DNA from: Artocarpus heterophyllus
Lineage: Eukaryota; Streptophyta; Magnoliopsida; Rosales; Moraceae
Assembly: GCA_025403435.1 (NCBI GenBank)
Contig: CM046345.1
Coordinates: forward strand, 7,444,235-7,508,234
Direction of reading: 5' to 3'
DNA: 64,000 nt
Shown: positions 1 through 9,429 of the stretch, piece after piece
Position numbering within the stretch: position 1 is the first letter of the stretch
Layout of the letters: each line of letters starts with the position of its first letter
Program-made: the position numbers and the translations under genes
The notes under the pieces: model-generated
What the model saw: only the letters and a program-made list of their open reading frames with translations
What the model was told of the DNA's origin: nothing
The model's database searches: none

Positions 1-1013
1 TGCTTGACCTCAAGAGCAGCCCGGGTGAACCGGTTAATATAATCCCTGACGCTGCCGTCTCCCTGCTTAACAGCATATAAGGAGGTTATTTCTTTCCTCC
101 GCGTTTTGGTCGTAGAGAATGCGGAGGAAAAGACTTCGGCAAGATGCCTAAAAGAAGAAATTGACCCCGGTTTGAGTCGTCTAAACCATTGCCGGGCAGG
201 GCCCGTAAGAGTAAGTGGAAAGGCCTTGCACATTGCAGCATCACTAGCATTCTGCAATAGCATGTGCCCGCGAAAGAGTTCGACGTGCTCATCCGTGTCA
301 GTGGCCCCATCATAAGACTTGATCTGTGGGACCTTAAATTTTGGTGGCATGGGTGCCCGCGTTATGTGATCCGGGAAGGGCGGATCCTGAGCCCCGATCT
401 CATCCAAACCGAACCTACAATTTTGGATCTCATCGATCTATCGTTGCAACACCCGAAACTGGCGACTATTCGTGTCTTCGGGCAGTTCAACCCGATAGGG
501 TACTCCGCCCTCAGCACGGCCTCCAACTTTGACCTGGCGATTTCTGTTTATCCCTCGATACCCGAGCCGATCAAACACTGAGGCTCGGGAACCTTGTGGT
601 GAAGGGACACGGGGCGGTTGACGTCCCATCTGATGTTCATGAACCAGTCTATCGTCAAGTAGGGGTCCTCTAGTGGATCCTGCAGACTGCTCCGATTGAT
701 CCTCCAAATTGGTGGCACTTCGCTCATGCCGACCCCCTACCTGGTCAACCTAGGCGGGGGGTGGTGGAGCCGGTGCAGCTTGCCGTTGAGCTTGTACAAG
801 CTGCTGAGTTAGGACCCGAACCGCATCTGTAAGCTCCCGAATCGGATCTTGTGCGGCTCGGGCCTCTTTCGGCTCGGCCCTTGTCGTGCTTCCTTGCCCC
901 CCGGACCGAGATCTCGCGGTCCGAGGACGGTCTGCAGCCGGTTGCCTATGCCTGGCATCGTCCGACTCCTGGTGTCGGGCGGTACTGTCTCTTGCGTTAC
1001 CTCGTGTCGCCAT
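1..1013 (-). pseudogene. Ty3/gypsy-type retrotransposon gag, partial, two nonsense codons
   Basis: This is the N-terminal part of a retrotransposon capsid (gag) reading frame, cut off by the left window edge. The chosen start is the ATG at 1013, which lies just after the LTR and primer-binding site and opens a charged, low-complexity N terminus ending in a proline run. Further on, the frame contains the plant Retrotrans_gag pattern: KSYDGATDTDEHV, then LTGPARQWFRRLKPGSI, then a segment ending RDYINRFTRAA. The frame stays continuous to position 1 apart from two TAG codons at 750-752 and 438-440. Both are one C-to-T step from CAG, so deamination is a likely cause. Protease, reverse transcriptase and integrase would lie left of the window. 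The superfamily call rests on the gag pattern only. Confidence 0.85.
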
Positions 1014-1056
1014 CTCGGGAGTCCGAGGTACAATAACTTTGAATTGGGGCGCGTTC

Positions 1057-1074
1057 GCCCTCCTTCTAGCGCCA
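1057..1074 (-). other. Primer-binding site of the gypsy-type element
   Basis: On the minus strand the LTR end TCAACA is followed by TTT and then TGGCGCTAGAAGGAGGGC. A sequence beginning TGG right after an LTR pairs with the CCA 3' end of a tRNA primer. I did not assign the tRNA. Confidence 0.7.
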
Positions 1075-1077
1075 AAA

Positions 1078-1703
1078 TGTTGATGCTTACCGCCATCCGG
1101 CGTCGGATCAACACCCACGTGTGACTGAACACCTTCTGACCTCCTCTTAAGCTTACCCCTGGCTGGGAGTGTGTACCTGCGAGAGGGATGATTCGGAGAA
1201 ATGGGATTAGTCAATAGACAAGGGCTCTCCGATGCTCAAGGCAAGTATTGCTTGGCAGAGGTCGGCAGCTAATTAGGTGTGAGGAAGTCTCTCTCTCTAA
1301 AACGTCATAAATGCATCCTATTTATAGGCCACCAGCTGGATCGGGTGCAAGATGGGTTTTGCCCATTACTCAGGTGTCACATCAAAGTGTATCAAGCAGT
1401 GAGTGACAAGTGTCGCGTCCATTGTCCAATGGATTGGACTATATTGGACGGCAACACGTTTGCCTGGTGTTGGCCTACAAGGATGGGCAATGACGTATTA
1501 TGACGGATAACATGACCCGGCCCGAGCTACTGTACATCCCCGAGGTGGCAGCCTTCTTAGGGGCGTGCCCTCAGATAAATGGGAGGTACCTCGGGGAGAA
1601 GTATAAGTCGTCGGGTCGGGGTGGTAGCCTAATGTCTGCCGAACTTAGTTGCCGACCACCAAAGTTAGTGTCCTCGGTGGTGACGCCGAGCTTACCCTCA
1701 ACA
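1078..1703 (-). mobile_element. 5' LTR (626 bp) of the gypsy-type element
   Basis: Read on the minus strand, the LTR begins TGTTGA at 1703 and ends TCAACA at 1078, a perfect 6-bp terminal inverted repeat. A TATA box (TATAAATAG, 1326-1318) lies inside, with the transcribed R/U5 part toward 1078, directly before the primer-binding site and gag. Base composition is GC-rich compared with the flank, which changes sharply to AT-rich at 1704. The candidate target duplication next to it is GGGTG at 1704-1708; the partner is outside the window. Confidence 0.88.
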
Positions 1704-3212
1704 GGGTGGTTAATCATTTATTTATATTAATGATTTTTCATCAATAGACCAAATTATTACTTATTTTCCAATGATTTATAGTTAGATAGAACAGTAAATT
1801 ATTGATTAACATCGGTGAATCATCGACTGATATTGGTTTATGAGTGATGAAACAATAATGCAATCAGTGATGACACCTATCAAATTAATCCGTCATAAAT
1901 CATAAATCAATGTGCCACTAATTAGCCATTATAAAACAACTATTATCCTATTTTATTAAAACTTAAATAGTTTACTAAAAATGACTTAAAAACCACGCAA
2001 TTTCTTTAAAATGCCAAAAATATTGGAGTCTGTGCAAACTAACAAAAATAAAATAATATATTGAATAAATTGAAAAAGTAAAAATTGAAATAAAAAAATG
2101 AATGAGGGATCCGACGCTCTCACACTACGTGGCATAGATTTATAACTTCTTTCCTTTTGAATTTTCTAGCCATCCAACAACCAGATATTCCTTTTACATT
2201 ATCAAAATTCATCCTCCAACTATTTTCTTCTTCCTTTCCTACCAAACATAGGCAGCTGCATGTAATATACATCCAACAATATATACAAAAGCTCAATCAT
2301 GAGCTAGTATACACTTTCGACCAAAACGATTCGTTTTGGTGGAAAGTCGTTTTTTTTTACGTTTTAGTCCCTTATTTTTTTCTTTTTAGTTTTCAATCCT
2401 CCCTCACCTATTTTTTTCCTTTTTAAATCCTTCTTTCTTTCTTTTTTTAATTCCTTCCCCGGCTTGTCCTTTTTTCCCTATAAGTCCTTCAGGCTTAATT
2501 TTTTCATCTCTATATAGCCTTTCATCACTATTTTTCATACTTCTTTAATTTTTTTTATGTGATTCCTTCTAAATTTATTTTCCTTAAATATGCACTACTT
2601 GCTAAAATGTATACAATGCTCAACCAAAACACACGTTTGATTGAAATGTCCATTTCATCACATATGCTTTTGTTTATATTCTATATTTTTAAGTGTGTGT
2701 ATAGTTCTCTTTTCTATTTCTTTCTGTTGAAACAACGTTTCTCACACGTACCCCTACTTAAGTATCATTTTCTCTTGTACTCTTTTTAAATTTATTATTA
2801 TTTTACAAATGTGGCCCCGTGAATACCTTTTTCTTCCTGAATTGCTTTTTTGAAATATTTTTTTTTCCAATATGTGTCTTTGTATTTCTGAAATAATACA
2901 TTAGCATCTAATGTATTCCTGATTTCTTTCCTCTCCCCCTTTTCAAATACTTTTTTATTCTCAAATGTATTTCTGAAATACCTTAGCCTCTAATTTTGTC
3001 TCAGAGTTTTTTTTTTTTTCCTTCAAATCCACTATGTTCAAATACAATTTTTTACAATACCCTAGACCCTCAATAAAACAATAAATTGAAATAAGTAAAT
3101 AATTTTTTAAAAATCATTCACATATTAAAAAAACAACGAACTAAATACACACATGCAACACGTGCTTTCCGCTAATACTATTAATATGAGGAGACTAGTA
3201 ACTACTCTTAAG
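1704..3212. other. AT-rich intergenic DNA with a pyrimidine-rich block
   Basis: No gene seen. From about 2157 to 3060 the plus strand is strongly enriched in T and C, with many T runs. Open frames here are Phe/Leu/Ser-rich products of composition. Confidence 0.6.
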
Positions 3213-3436
3213 GCTGTTTGGCAGTTGTGGTCTAAATCACTTTCTCAGTCATGAACAATGCAAAGCTCTCACATGCTACAATAGCCAAAAAAAAAATGCT
3301 ACAGTGTAAAGTTTTTACATGCTATAGTAAAAACAGTTCTAACCAATAGTTCTAACTATCCTACAATTTAATTTGTTGGCATATAGTATTTTCAAGCTCG
3401 ACTACTTATATTTGATGTTATCCCAAACCAAACAGC
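3213..3436. mobile_element. MITE-like element with GGCTGTTTGG/CCAAACAGC ends
   Basis: The ends are inverted copies of GGCTGTTTGG. The interior has the motifs ACATGCTA, AGTAAAAACAGTTCTAACC and CTACAGTGTAAAG, which recur at 5956-6120, 33415-33560 and about 62558-62720. It has no coding capacity. Confidence 0.5.
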
Positions 3437-3526
3437 TAGGCAGCTAGCCTATGACGGAAATACATTACTTTAGAAAGATCAAATCATACTATACAGAAGA
3501 TAAGAAAAATGACCTTGCAAATATTG

Positions 3527-3626
3527 NNNNNNNNNNNNNNNNNNNNNNNNNNNNNNNNNNNNNNNNNNNNNNNNNNNNNNNNNNNNNNNNNNNNNNNNNN
3601 NNNNNNNNNNNNNNNNNNNNNNNNNN
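3527..3626. other. Assembly gap (100 N)
   Basis: Exactly 100 N, the usual placeholder for a gap of unknown size. Homology to the TAR 3' flank starts immediately to its right, so the left end of that repeat unit is hidden or lost here. Confidence 0.99.
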
Positions 3627-4910
3627 TTTTTAAATACATCTTAGGTAAATAGGGTCCAAATTTTCCAGCACAGAGTTAAGAAAGAGCTGCCTGTGTTCAA
3701 GATGTTTCCACCTCTCAAAAAGGTTAATATTTTGGAGCTCAAAGGAAGGTTAAAAGTAGTTGAGAATATCAACTAATATGCTGGTTAGAAGTGGGTGGCA
3801 TGGGAAATGTAAGAATGATTGTTTCTTAGGGTTTTTGGAGCGGCAGGCGATTTGCTGAGGTATTACGTTTTAATCTCAAAATTTTGATTCCTTTCCTTAT
3901 ATCCTAACTAGTTATTCGCTAAACCACGCTTAGATAGACCATGCAGTTGACCTGAGTTGCAATTACAGAGAAGTCCTCATGTTTTATAGCAAAATTTCTC
4001 TGAAAAAATAGAAAGATCTCTCTCCTTATTTCTTTTCTTTTCAAATGGAAAGAATTGTCTTTTCTCCTAACGTCTCTTATTGATCCAGATAACTATATAC
4101 CCCTTCTGAAGTCTTGCACCATTTTAATATGAAAATTAAAAGTAAATATACTACTGAAATTTAATATTTGATTTACAAATGTTTAAAAGTAGTTTTCCTT
4201 TAATTCACCTCTCGAAACTCTGCCATAGAAAATCTGACAATCAATTTATGTTGTTCTTTTTTTTTTCTTTCTTTTAACTATGAAACGTTAGGTCATAAAC
4301 TTCCTTTCTTTCAAGGGAGAGTAAAGGACTTTGTGGTTAAAAACACAGACTGCTATTTCTATACCTTTTTAGCTATTATGGATAGAACACTTTTCGAAGA
4401 CCGTTATACCTTTTATCACGTTTTTTTATTCTTTATACTTTCTTATTTGACATGATTTAAAATGCACTATCGATCGTTAAAAAAATGAAAAAAAAAAAAG
4501 GCTATTGATTGAAAATACGTTTTCTTTTTGGCTAAACGCAAACTTTTAACAACTTTTTTTTTTTTTTTTTTGTGAAACATTATTCGCCTTCCTCTATCGT
4601 CCTTCATGAACATTCTAATTTTCTTCCTTCTTATAATGGTTGGTATACACACATACATATAGTCGTTTTATATTATCACATAAACGCAAAAACCACAAAG
4701 AAGTCTTCAACAGCAAAGTGAAGTTTAATTTGGTGAACTGAAAATTTTCATTACTAGAGAATATTCTTACAATAATCGTATAATTGATAACATTGTATTT
4801 GCACTCCTTTTTTTTCTGGTAGGTTATCTAACTCCACGTCCCCAGCTTTAGCAGTTTCTCCTCCACATCCATCGGCAACATAAGGAGGAAGGGACTGCTA
4901 GATTTCCGTT
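3627..4910. repeat. TAR 3'-flank repeat, unit A
   Basis: Colinear and clearly related to 7430-8210 (unit B) and 11860-13130 (unit C). Shared landmarks in order: a GGTAAATAGGGTCCAA-like start, GTTTCCACCTCTCAAAA, GGGTGGCATGGGAAA, AAGAGAAGTTTAATTTGGTG-like text, and a block ending CCACATCCATCGGCA. In unit C this sequence runs directly into the 3' end of the intact TAR gene, so it is its 3' UTR and downstream DNA. Confidence 0.8.
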
Positions 4911-4915
4911 GTGAC

Positions 4916-5680
4916 TATTAGAAAATGGTTTAATAATTGTGAGGAGCCATTTTGAGGCCCAAATTAGAGTAGGACCCACTTCGTAAATGTAATGGGTCTT
5001 TGTGGATTATGTTCTTCATCATAAGGAAACCGAAATATATATTCATTTGCTAAAAAGTCAGCGGATGAATGTGAAAATTGATTATCAATGTATGCCCAAT
5101 GGAATTGGTTTTTGTAGGAAAGATTGTTGGAAGTCCTACATTACTTAGGCAACTTGCCTTGGTGGAGCTTATAAGAGTTTGCACTTTTGTTCTCCGGTAA
5201 GAACATGCATCCAAGAGGCTCCCATATGCGCAGGAGATAAAAATCATCGGCCTAGGCCCAATGTGTATGCCCGCACAAAATGTGGGCGAGGCGAATGTCG
5301 CTCTGTCAGGCTTGTAACCTTCAGATTAAAGTCTCTCTTGCTCTGATAGGCTCAGATTCTCTTAGAGTTTTAGGTGCTCTAATGAGAGAGAAGGCATGGT
5401 TTCAAGTTCACTAGAGTAGTACATGTGGTGCCAAAGTCCTACTCGTTCATCGTATTTAGGAAGCAGACACTCATCGTGATCTTAAGCACCCAATGAAAAA
5501 GCAAATTTTTTTTTTTAATGAAAGCGTATCAATCACATGTCTCAACCTCCATTTTCTGTTTGATTTGTTTTAAGGTTGAAAGTTTTGTTGCAATTGTTTT
5601 CCTTGTTTCTCCTTCTTTGGTAATATTTTGTTAATATTAAACTTGTTCATTTCTCTTTATTTTATGCAATTTTGCTAACA
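4916..5680 (+). mobile_element. Solo LTR (765 bp) inserted in TAR unit A
   Basis: Comparison with unit C shows an insertion here, flanked by a perfect 5-bp duplication GTGAC (4911-4915 and 5681-5685). The insert begins TATTAG and ends CTAACA, an inverted pair if the first dinucleotide was TG and changed to TA. A TATA-like TTATAAGAG lies at about 5169. A second LTR-start-like string, TGTTGGAAGTCC, at 5125 may be an internal resemblance. No internal retroelement sequence is present, so it is most simply a recombined solo LTR. Confidence 0.75.
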
Positions 5681-5685
5681 GTGAC

Positions 5686-5915
5686 CTAAGTGGATCGTCA
5701 ACAATCTCTTCGGGAAAATTCTGAATCCTGGAGTTCTTGTCACTTTACTATGCAAGGTCATGAATTAGAGCTCCATCGTTGATTAAGGGTCAAGCGTCTT
5801 GCAAACACGTCTAGGTTGTTGGGGGAAGTGATCAGCTCTATATAAGGCCCTACTTTGTTAAGGCTTCTCAAATTGCCTTCCCATTTGTGAAGACCTGACT
5901 TTTTGTACGCTGTCA
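5686..5915 (-). pseudogene. TAR pseudogene, copy A (remnant of exons 5 and 3)
   Basis: Relic of the family whose intact member lies at 13138-18000. Positions 5686-5725 match the last coding part of exon 5 (around the intact gene's stop codon). Positions about 5753-5915 match exon 3, including the stretch around its SPNNPDG motif. The rest of exon 5 and all of exon 4 are missing, and no open frame survives. It lies right of the inserted solo LTR, and the rest of the 3' flank lies left of it. It is the most decayed of the three copies. Confidence 0.8.
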
Positions 5916-5955
5916 AACAAGCAAACAAGCAACAAAGCTATGCCGAATACTCATA

Positions 5956-6120
5956 GGGTGTTTGAAAGTATTAGTTAGAAGTAAGGTTCTAACCACCAAC
6001 TAGTGTGAAGTTCTCACATGCTACAGTAAAAAGTAAAAAGTTGCCACAGTGTAAAGCTAACAGTAATTTTGAACCAAAATAAACTTCGACCATAGTTTTA
6101 ACTACACTTCCCAAACACCC
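5956..6120. mobile_element. MITE, GGGTGTTTG/CAAACACCC ends, TA target
   Basis: 165 bp with perfect 9-bp terminal inverted repeats, flanked by TA on both sides (5954-5955 and 6121-6122). Inside are TTCTAACC and ACATGCTACAGTAAAAA, shared with other copies in the window. The TA duplication suggests a mariner- or Harbinger-type source; the superfamily is unresolved. Confidence 0.7.
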
Positions 6121-6239
6121 TATTAGTTATGAAGTTTTTGTACTTATTTAGAAACTTGTGTCCATGAAATCAAGTAGCTTGTATATAGGTTCTTACATTT
6201 ACCAAATGTCTTTAAGTGTATGTGAATTTTCTCATATCA

Positions 6240-6485
6240 AATAAAGCTAAGTGCTTTTTGATGTAAAAGTGACACCACTATTCTTCTTAAAAGTTACAAC
6301 TGATAGGAGAGGCACAACCAAAATCATTGAAATACCACCCAAGATTAGACTCGAGAATCCACCCCAAACACTACTTGTTAGTGCCTTCACTTTGAGGAGT
6401 CTATTATGACAATCATATAAAAGATTACCTTGGATTTCGACAAAGATTATCATCAGTTCATTGAGCAAAGTATGTGCAGACAATC
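6240..6485. repeat. Continuation of TAR unit A (matches intron 2 of the intact gene)
   Basis: Related to 14400-14560: shared AGGAGAGGC, CAAATC/AAAATC CTTGAAA-like text, CTCGAGAATCC and CCAAACACTA. That position lies in intron 2 of the intact TAR gene, so the duplication reached past exon 3. Confidence 0.7.
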
Positions 6486-6499
6486 ATCTATCACGTTAG

Positions 6500-7330
6500 A
6501 AGATAACTCTTACTTTCATTTATAATTTTTGTTGTATAGATAACTGATACACTTTAAATCACGTGAAATCATAATCAAACAAAAGATTTTCTTAGATTTC
6601 AATAATTACTAATTTTATCATTTCATCGAATAAATTTTATATGAACGGTTATTTGTCACGCCAAATGTAATTTTTACTTCCATTATCATGAATTTCTCCC
6701 ATGCGTATAAACTGATACACTGTGAATCACGTGAATCACATAAAAGATTATCTTAGATTTCGACAATCACTAATTTTATCATAGGTCCTTGTCCCTCAAA
6801 TTGGTAAACTTTGCACATCTCACCTAGCCTATTGTGAAGGCCTGGTGTTTGGTAGGAATTGCAAGACATCAGAATACTTGCAACGTAGTCTAGTGCTTGC
6901 CTTGTGCACCAAGTATTTGCAAATTAAAGTACTCAATCTTGGAGCTTCTTTGGCCAAATGAAATGGGAAATTGGTTTCATTTATTTTACTTCTCAATTTT
7001 TAAATTTATCGTCGGTTTCATCGAATAACTTTATATAAATAGTTAGCTATCATGTCATAATATACTCTTCCTATCATTTATGATTTTTGAACTAATATTG
7101 TGAATTACGTAAAAATCAAATAAAGCATTTACTCTTATTTCAACAATCACCAAGTTTATCATTGGTTTCATCGAATAATTTTTATGCAACAGTTATTTGT
7201 CACGTCAAAATACAAGTGTAATTAGTTTTATTTACGATTGTCTTGTGTATAACTCATATGCTATGAATCACGTGAAATCACACAAAAGATTCTCTCAGAT
7301 TTCGATAATCACTAAGTTTATCATCGGTTT
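6500..7330. repeat. Degenerate tandem satellite, first block
   Basis: Repeats of a monomer with the order: AACTGATACACTGTGAATCACGTGAAATCA, AAAGATTCTCTCAGATTTC, CAATCACTAATTTTATCAT, GGTTTCATCGAATAA, TATATGAACGGTTATCT, CTCTTACTTTCATTTATGATTTTTGT. Copies start near 6542, 6711, 7090 and 7250. A non-satellite stretch (about 6786-6960) interrupts it. It ends where TAR unit B begins. Confidence 0.8.
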
Positions 7331-8211
7331 TATCGCCTCAGTTCTCTATGAATACGATGCAAAGTCTCGAGAACAAATGCATTCAAGAAGAACAAGCAGT
7401 TACATCAAGTTTTTCTCCCTACATTATAGGTAAATAGGGTCCAAATTTTCCGAAGCATAAAACTAGTAAAAAGCTGCCTTGTTTTCAAAATGTTTCCACA
7501 TCTGAAAAAGGTTGATATTTTAGAGCTCAAAGGAAAGTTAAAATCAGTTGAGAGTATCAACTGATATGCTAATTAGAAATGGGTGGCATGGGAAATGTAA
7601 GGAGGGAAGTTTCTTGGGGGTTTGGGGCAGCCGGTAGTCTTCTGAGGTATTTATACATTCTATTCTCAGAATCCTGGTTCGTTTCTTGATATCTCATAAC
7701 TATTTATTTGCTAAAACCACACTCAGATATACCATTCAGTTGACTTATGTTACAATAAAAGAGAAATCTTCATGTTTCACAGAAAAATTTCTCTGCAAAA
7801 ATTGAAACATTTCTTCTTTCTTTTATGATCTTATTTTCTTTACACCTGACTTTACTTATGGATTCAGATGAATTATTTGTCATTCCAATTGTTTTCAAGT
7901 CCAAAACACAAACTGAGGCCCTGTTATGCTTTAGCTTATTTCTTCAAATGGTTGGTACACCTTGTTCATATTATCACACGAAGGGGGAAAATCCGGAGAA
8001 TTTTTGACAGCAAAGAGAAGTTTAATTTGGTGAACTGCAAAAATTCATTACTAGAGAATATTGTTACAATAATCTGATAATTAATAACATTGTATTTGCC
8101 CTTTATTTTTTACAGGTTATCTTCCTCCACGTCCCCAGATTCAACAGTTCTTCTGCACATCCATCGGAACAACGAGAGGGAGGTGTTACCTCATTCCAGT
8201 GGTAGGCTCCG
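7320..8211. repeat. TAR 3'-flank repeat, unit B
   Basis: Second copy of the TAR downstream region, colinear with units A and C. Its left edge (TTTTATCGCCTCAGTTCTCTATGAATAC) is also present at the start of unit C (about 11770) and in a short partial copy at about 10260-10400 inside the second satellite block. Confidence 0.8.
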
Positions 8212-9344
8212 CGGACCATCAACGGTCTCTTTAGGGACAGCCTAGAGTTCTCGTTATGATCTAGTATGCTGCCCTGGACGTAATGCAGGCTCGCCTCCAA
8301 GTGCTCCCATCCTCGCATTGAATCTTACGGCCTCACAGGAAGCTTTCAGTCTTTCACTCCTTTCAAGCAATTTAGCCACGCGATGCAAGGTAAAGACTTG
8401 AACGACCACTCGTAAAATAACTCACAATTAACATAAGAACGAAGTAATATTTTGCATCAACATCATTTATTTCTTAAACTATAACAGGAAAAAAATCAGA
8501 GTGTACTTTGTAGGTTATTGTAATTTAGTCACTGGATTCTCTTCAATTTAAATTCTAGATGTATAAAAATTAAAATATTTATGTAGTAAATATGTAATTA
8601 AAATCGAATAAAATTATTAGTTTAATAGTAATTTAATATTAATGATCATTTAAAGGGGGTTTGTTTCAGCTAATTTACCAGGTTGAGGCTGCAAGTCCTG
8701 CTCATGGAAGAGGCAGAATGCAGGAGAAAACTTGGGCACACTGCACCTTCTGCTCGTGTTCACTACGACGCAATGCTGCTGTCACCTCTCTGCCATGAGC
8801 TGGTAGCTAACCTCAAAGGACTCGTTGTACTCCAAGTTTGCAGCTTGCTCGCAGCTGTCCGCCACAGCTTCAAGCAACTTGGCTGCTCATAGTTGCGAGT
8901 CCTTGGACATGACATTGGTGTCGAGCTCGATGAATTTGGTCATCTTCCTCGCCACTTCGAGGTCTTTGACCTCAAAGGCCACCAGCAGGATGCAGCAAGG
9001 GAAGAGTCAGAGAAATGTCTCAAAATGGGAAAGCACATTCATTTCATTTCCAACTTCTGGATGACGAGCAGATATCACCCAATGCGCATCACAGCATGGC
9101 ACGTACTTTTGGAGACTCTGAACAGCATGGGGTGGTTGTCCACGGGGAAGGAGATAGGTGTGTACTAGAGCCATTAGTATGCCAGATCATGGGTCAGTGC
9201 TCCCCCACGTCTCGCAAACCCATCGGCTTTTTTGGGGGAGGTGATCAGCTCTATGTAAGGCACCAGTTTGTAAAAGCTCTTCGAATCGTCTGCCCATTTG
9301 TGAAGGCCTGACTTTTGGTAGTTTCTCATTGATGGGCAGGACTG
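8212..9344 (-). pseudogene. TAR pseudogene, copy B (exons 5, 4 and 3)
   Basis: Three blocks match the intact gene: exon 5 (about 8212-8391), exon 4 (about 8681-8988) and exon 3 (about 9077-9344), in the same order and strand. It is clearly dead. The segment equivalent to AYYWPQYTP has two stops (TAA at 9174-9176, TAG at 9165-9167). The SPNNPDG substrate/cofactor motif reads SPKKADG, the cofactor-lysine motif [12 protein letters not shown] reads SKSTCHAVMRIG, and several codons after DGFAR are deleted. The exon 5 acceptor AG is changed to AT, and the original stop is lost. Exons 1 and 2 are absent. Confidence 0.9.
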
Positions 9345-9429
9345 CAACACAAATACCAGTATTTGCAATGTCATTAGAGAGAGAATATATATGTTGTACA
9401 ATCAAACAAGTAACAAATTAAGTTATGTC

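Noticed and set aside
86..313. Minus-strand frame starting MMGPLTRM
   Set aside because: It is a shadow. The true gag frame runs through the same DNA in another register, with KSYDGATDTDEHV.
5125..5430. Separate LTR starting TGTTGGAAGTCC
   Set aside because: The 4916-5680 boundaries have an exact target duplication and explain the whole insert; a second element inside is not needed.
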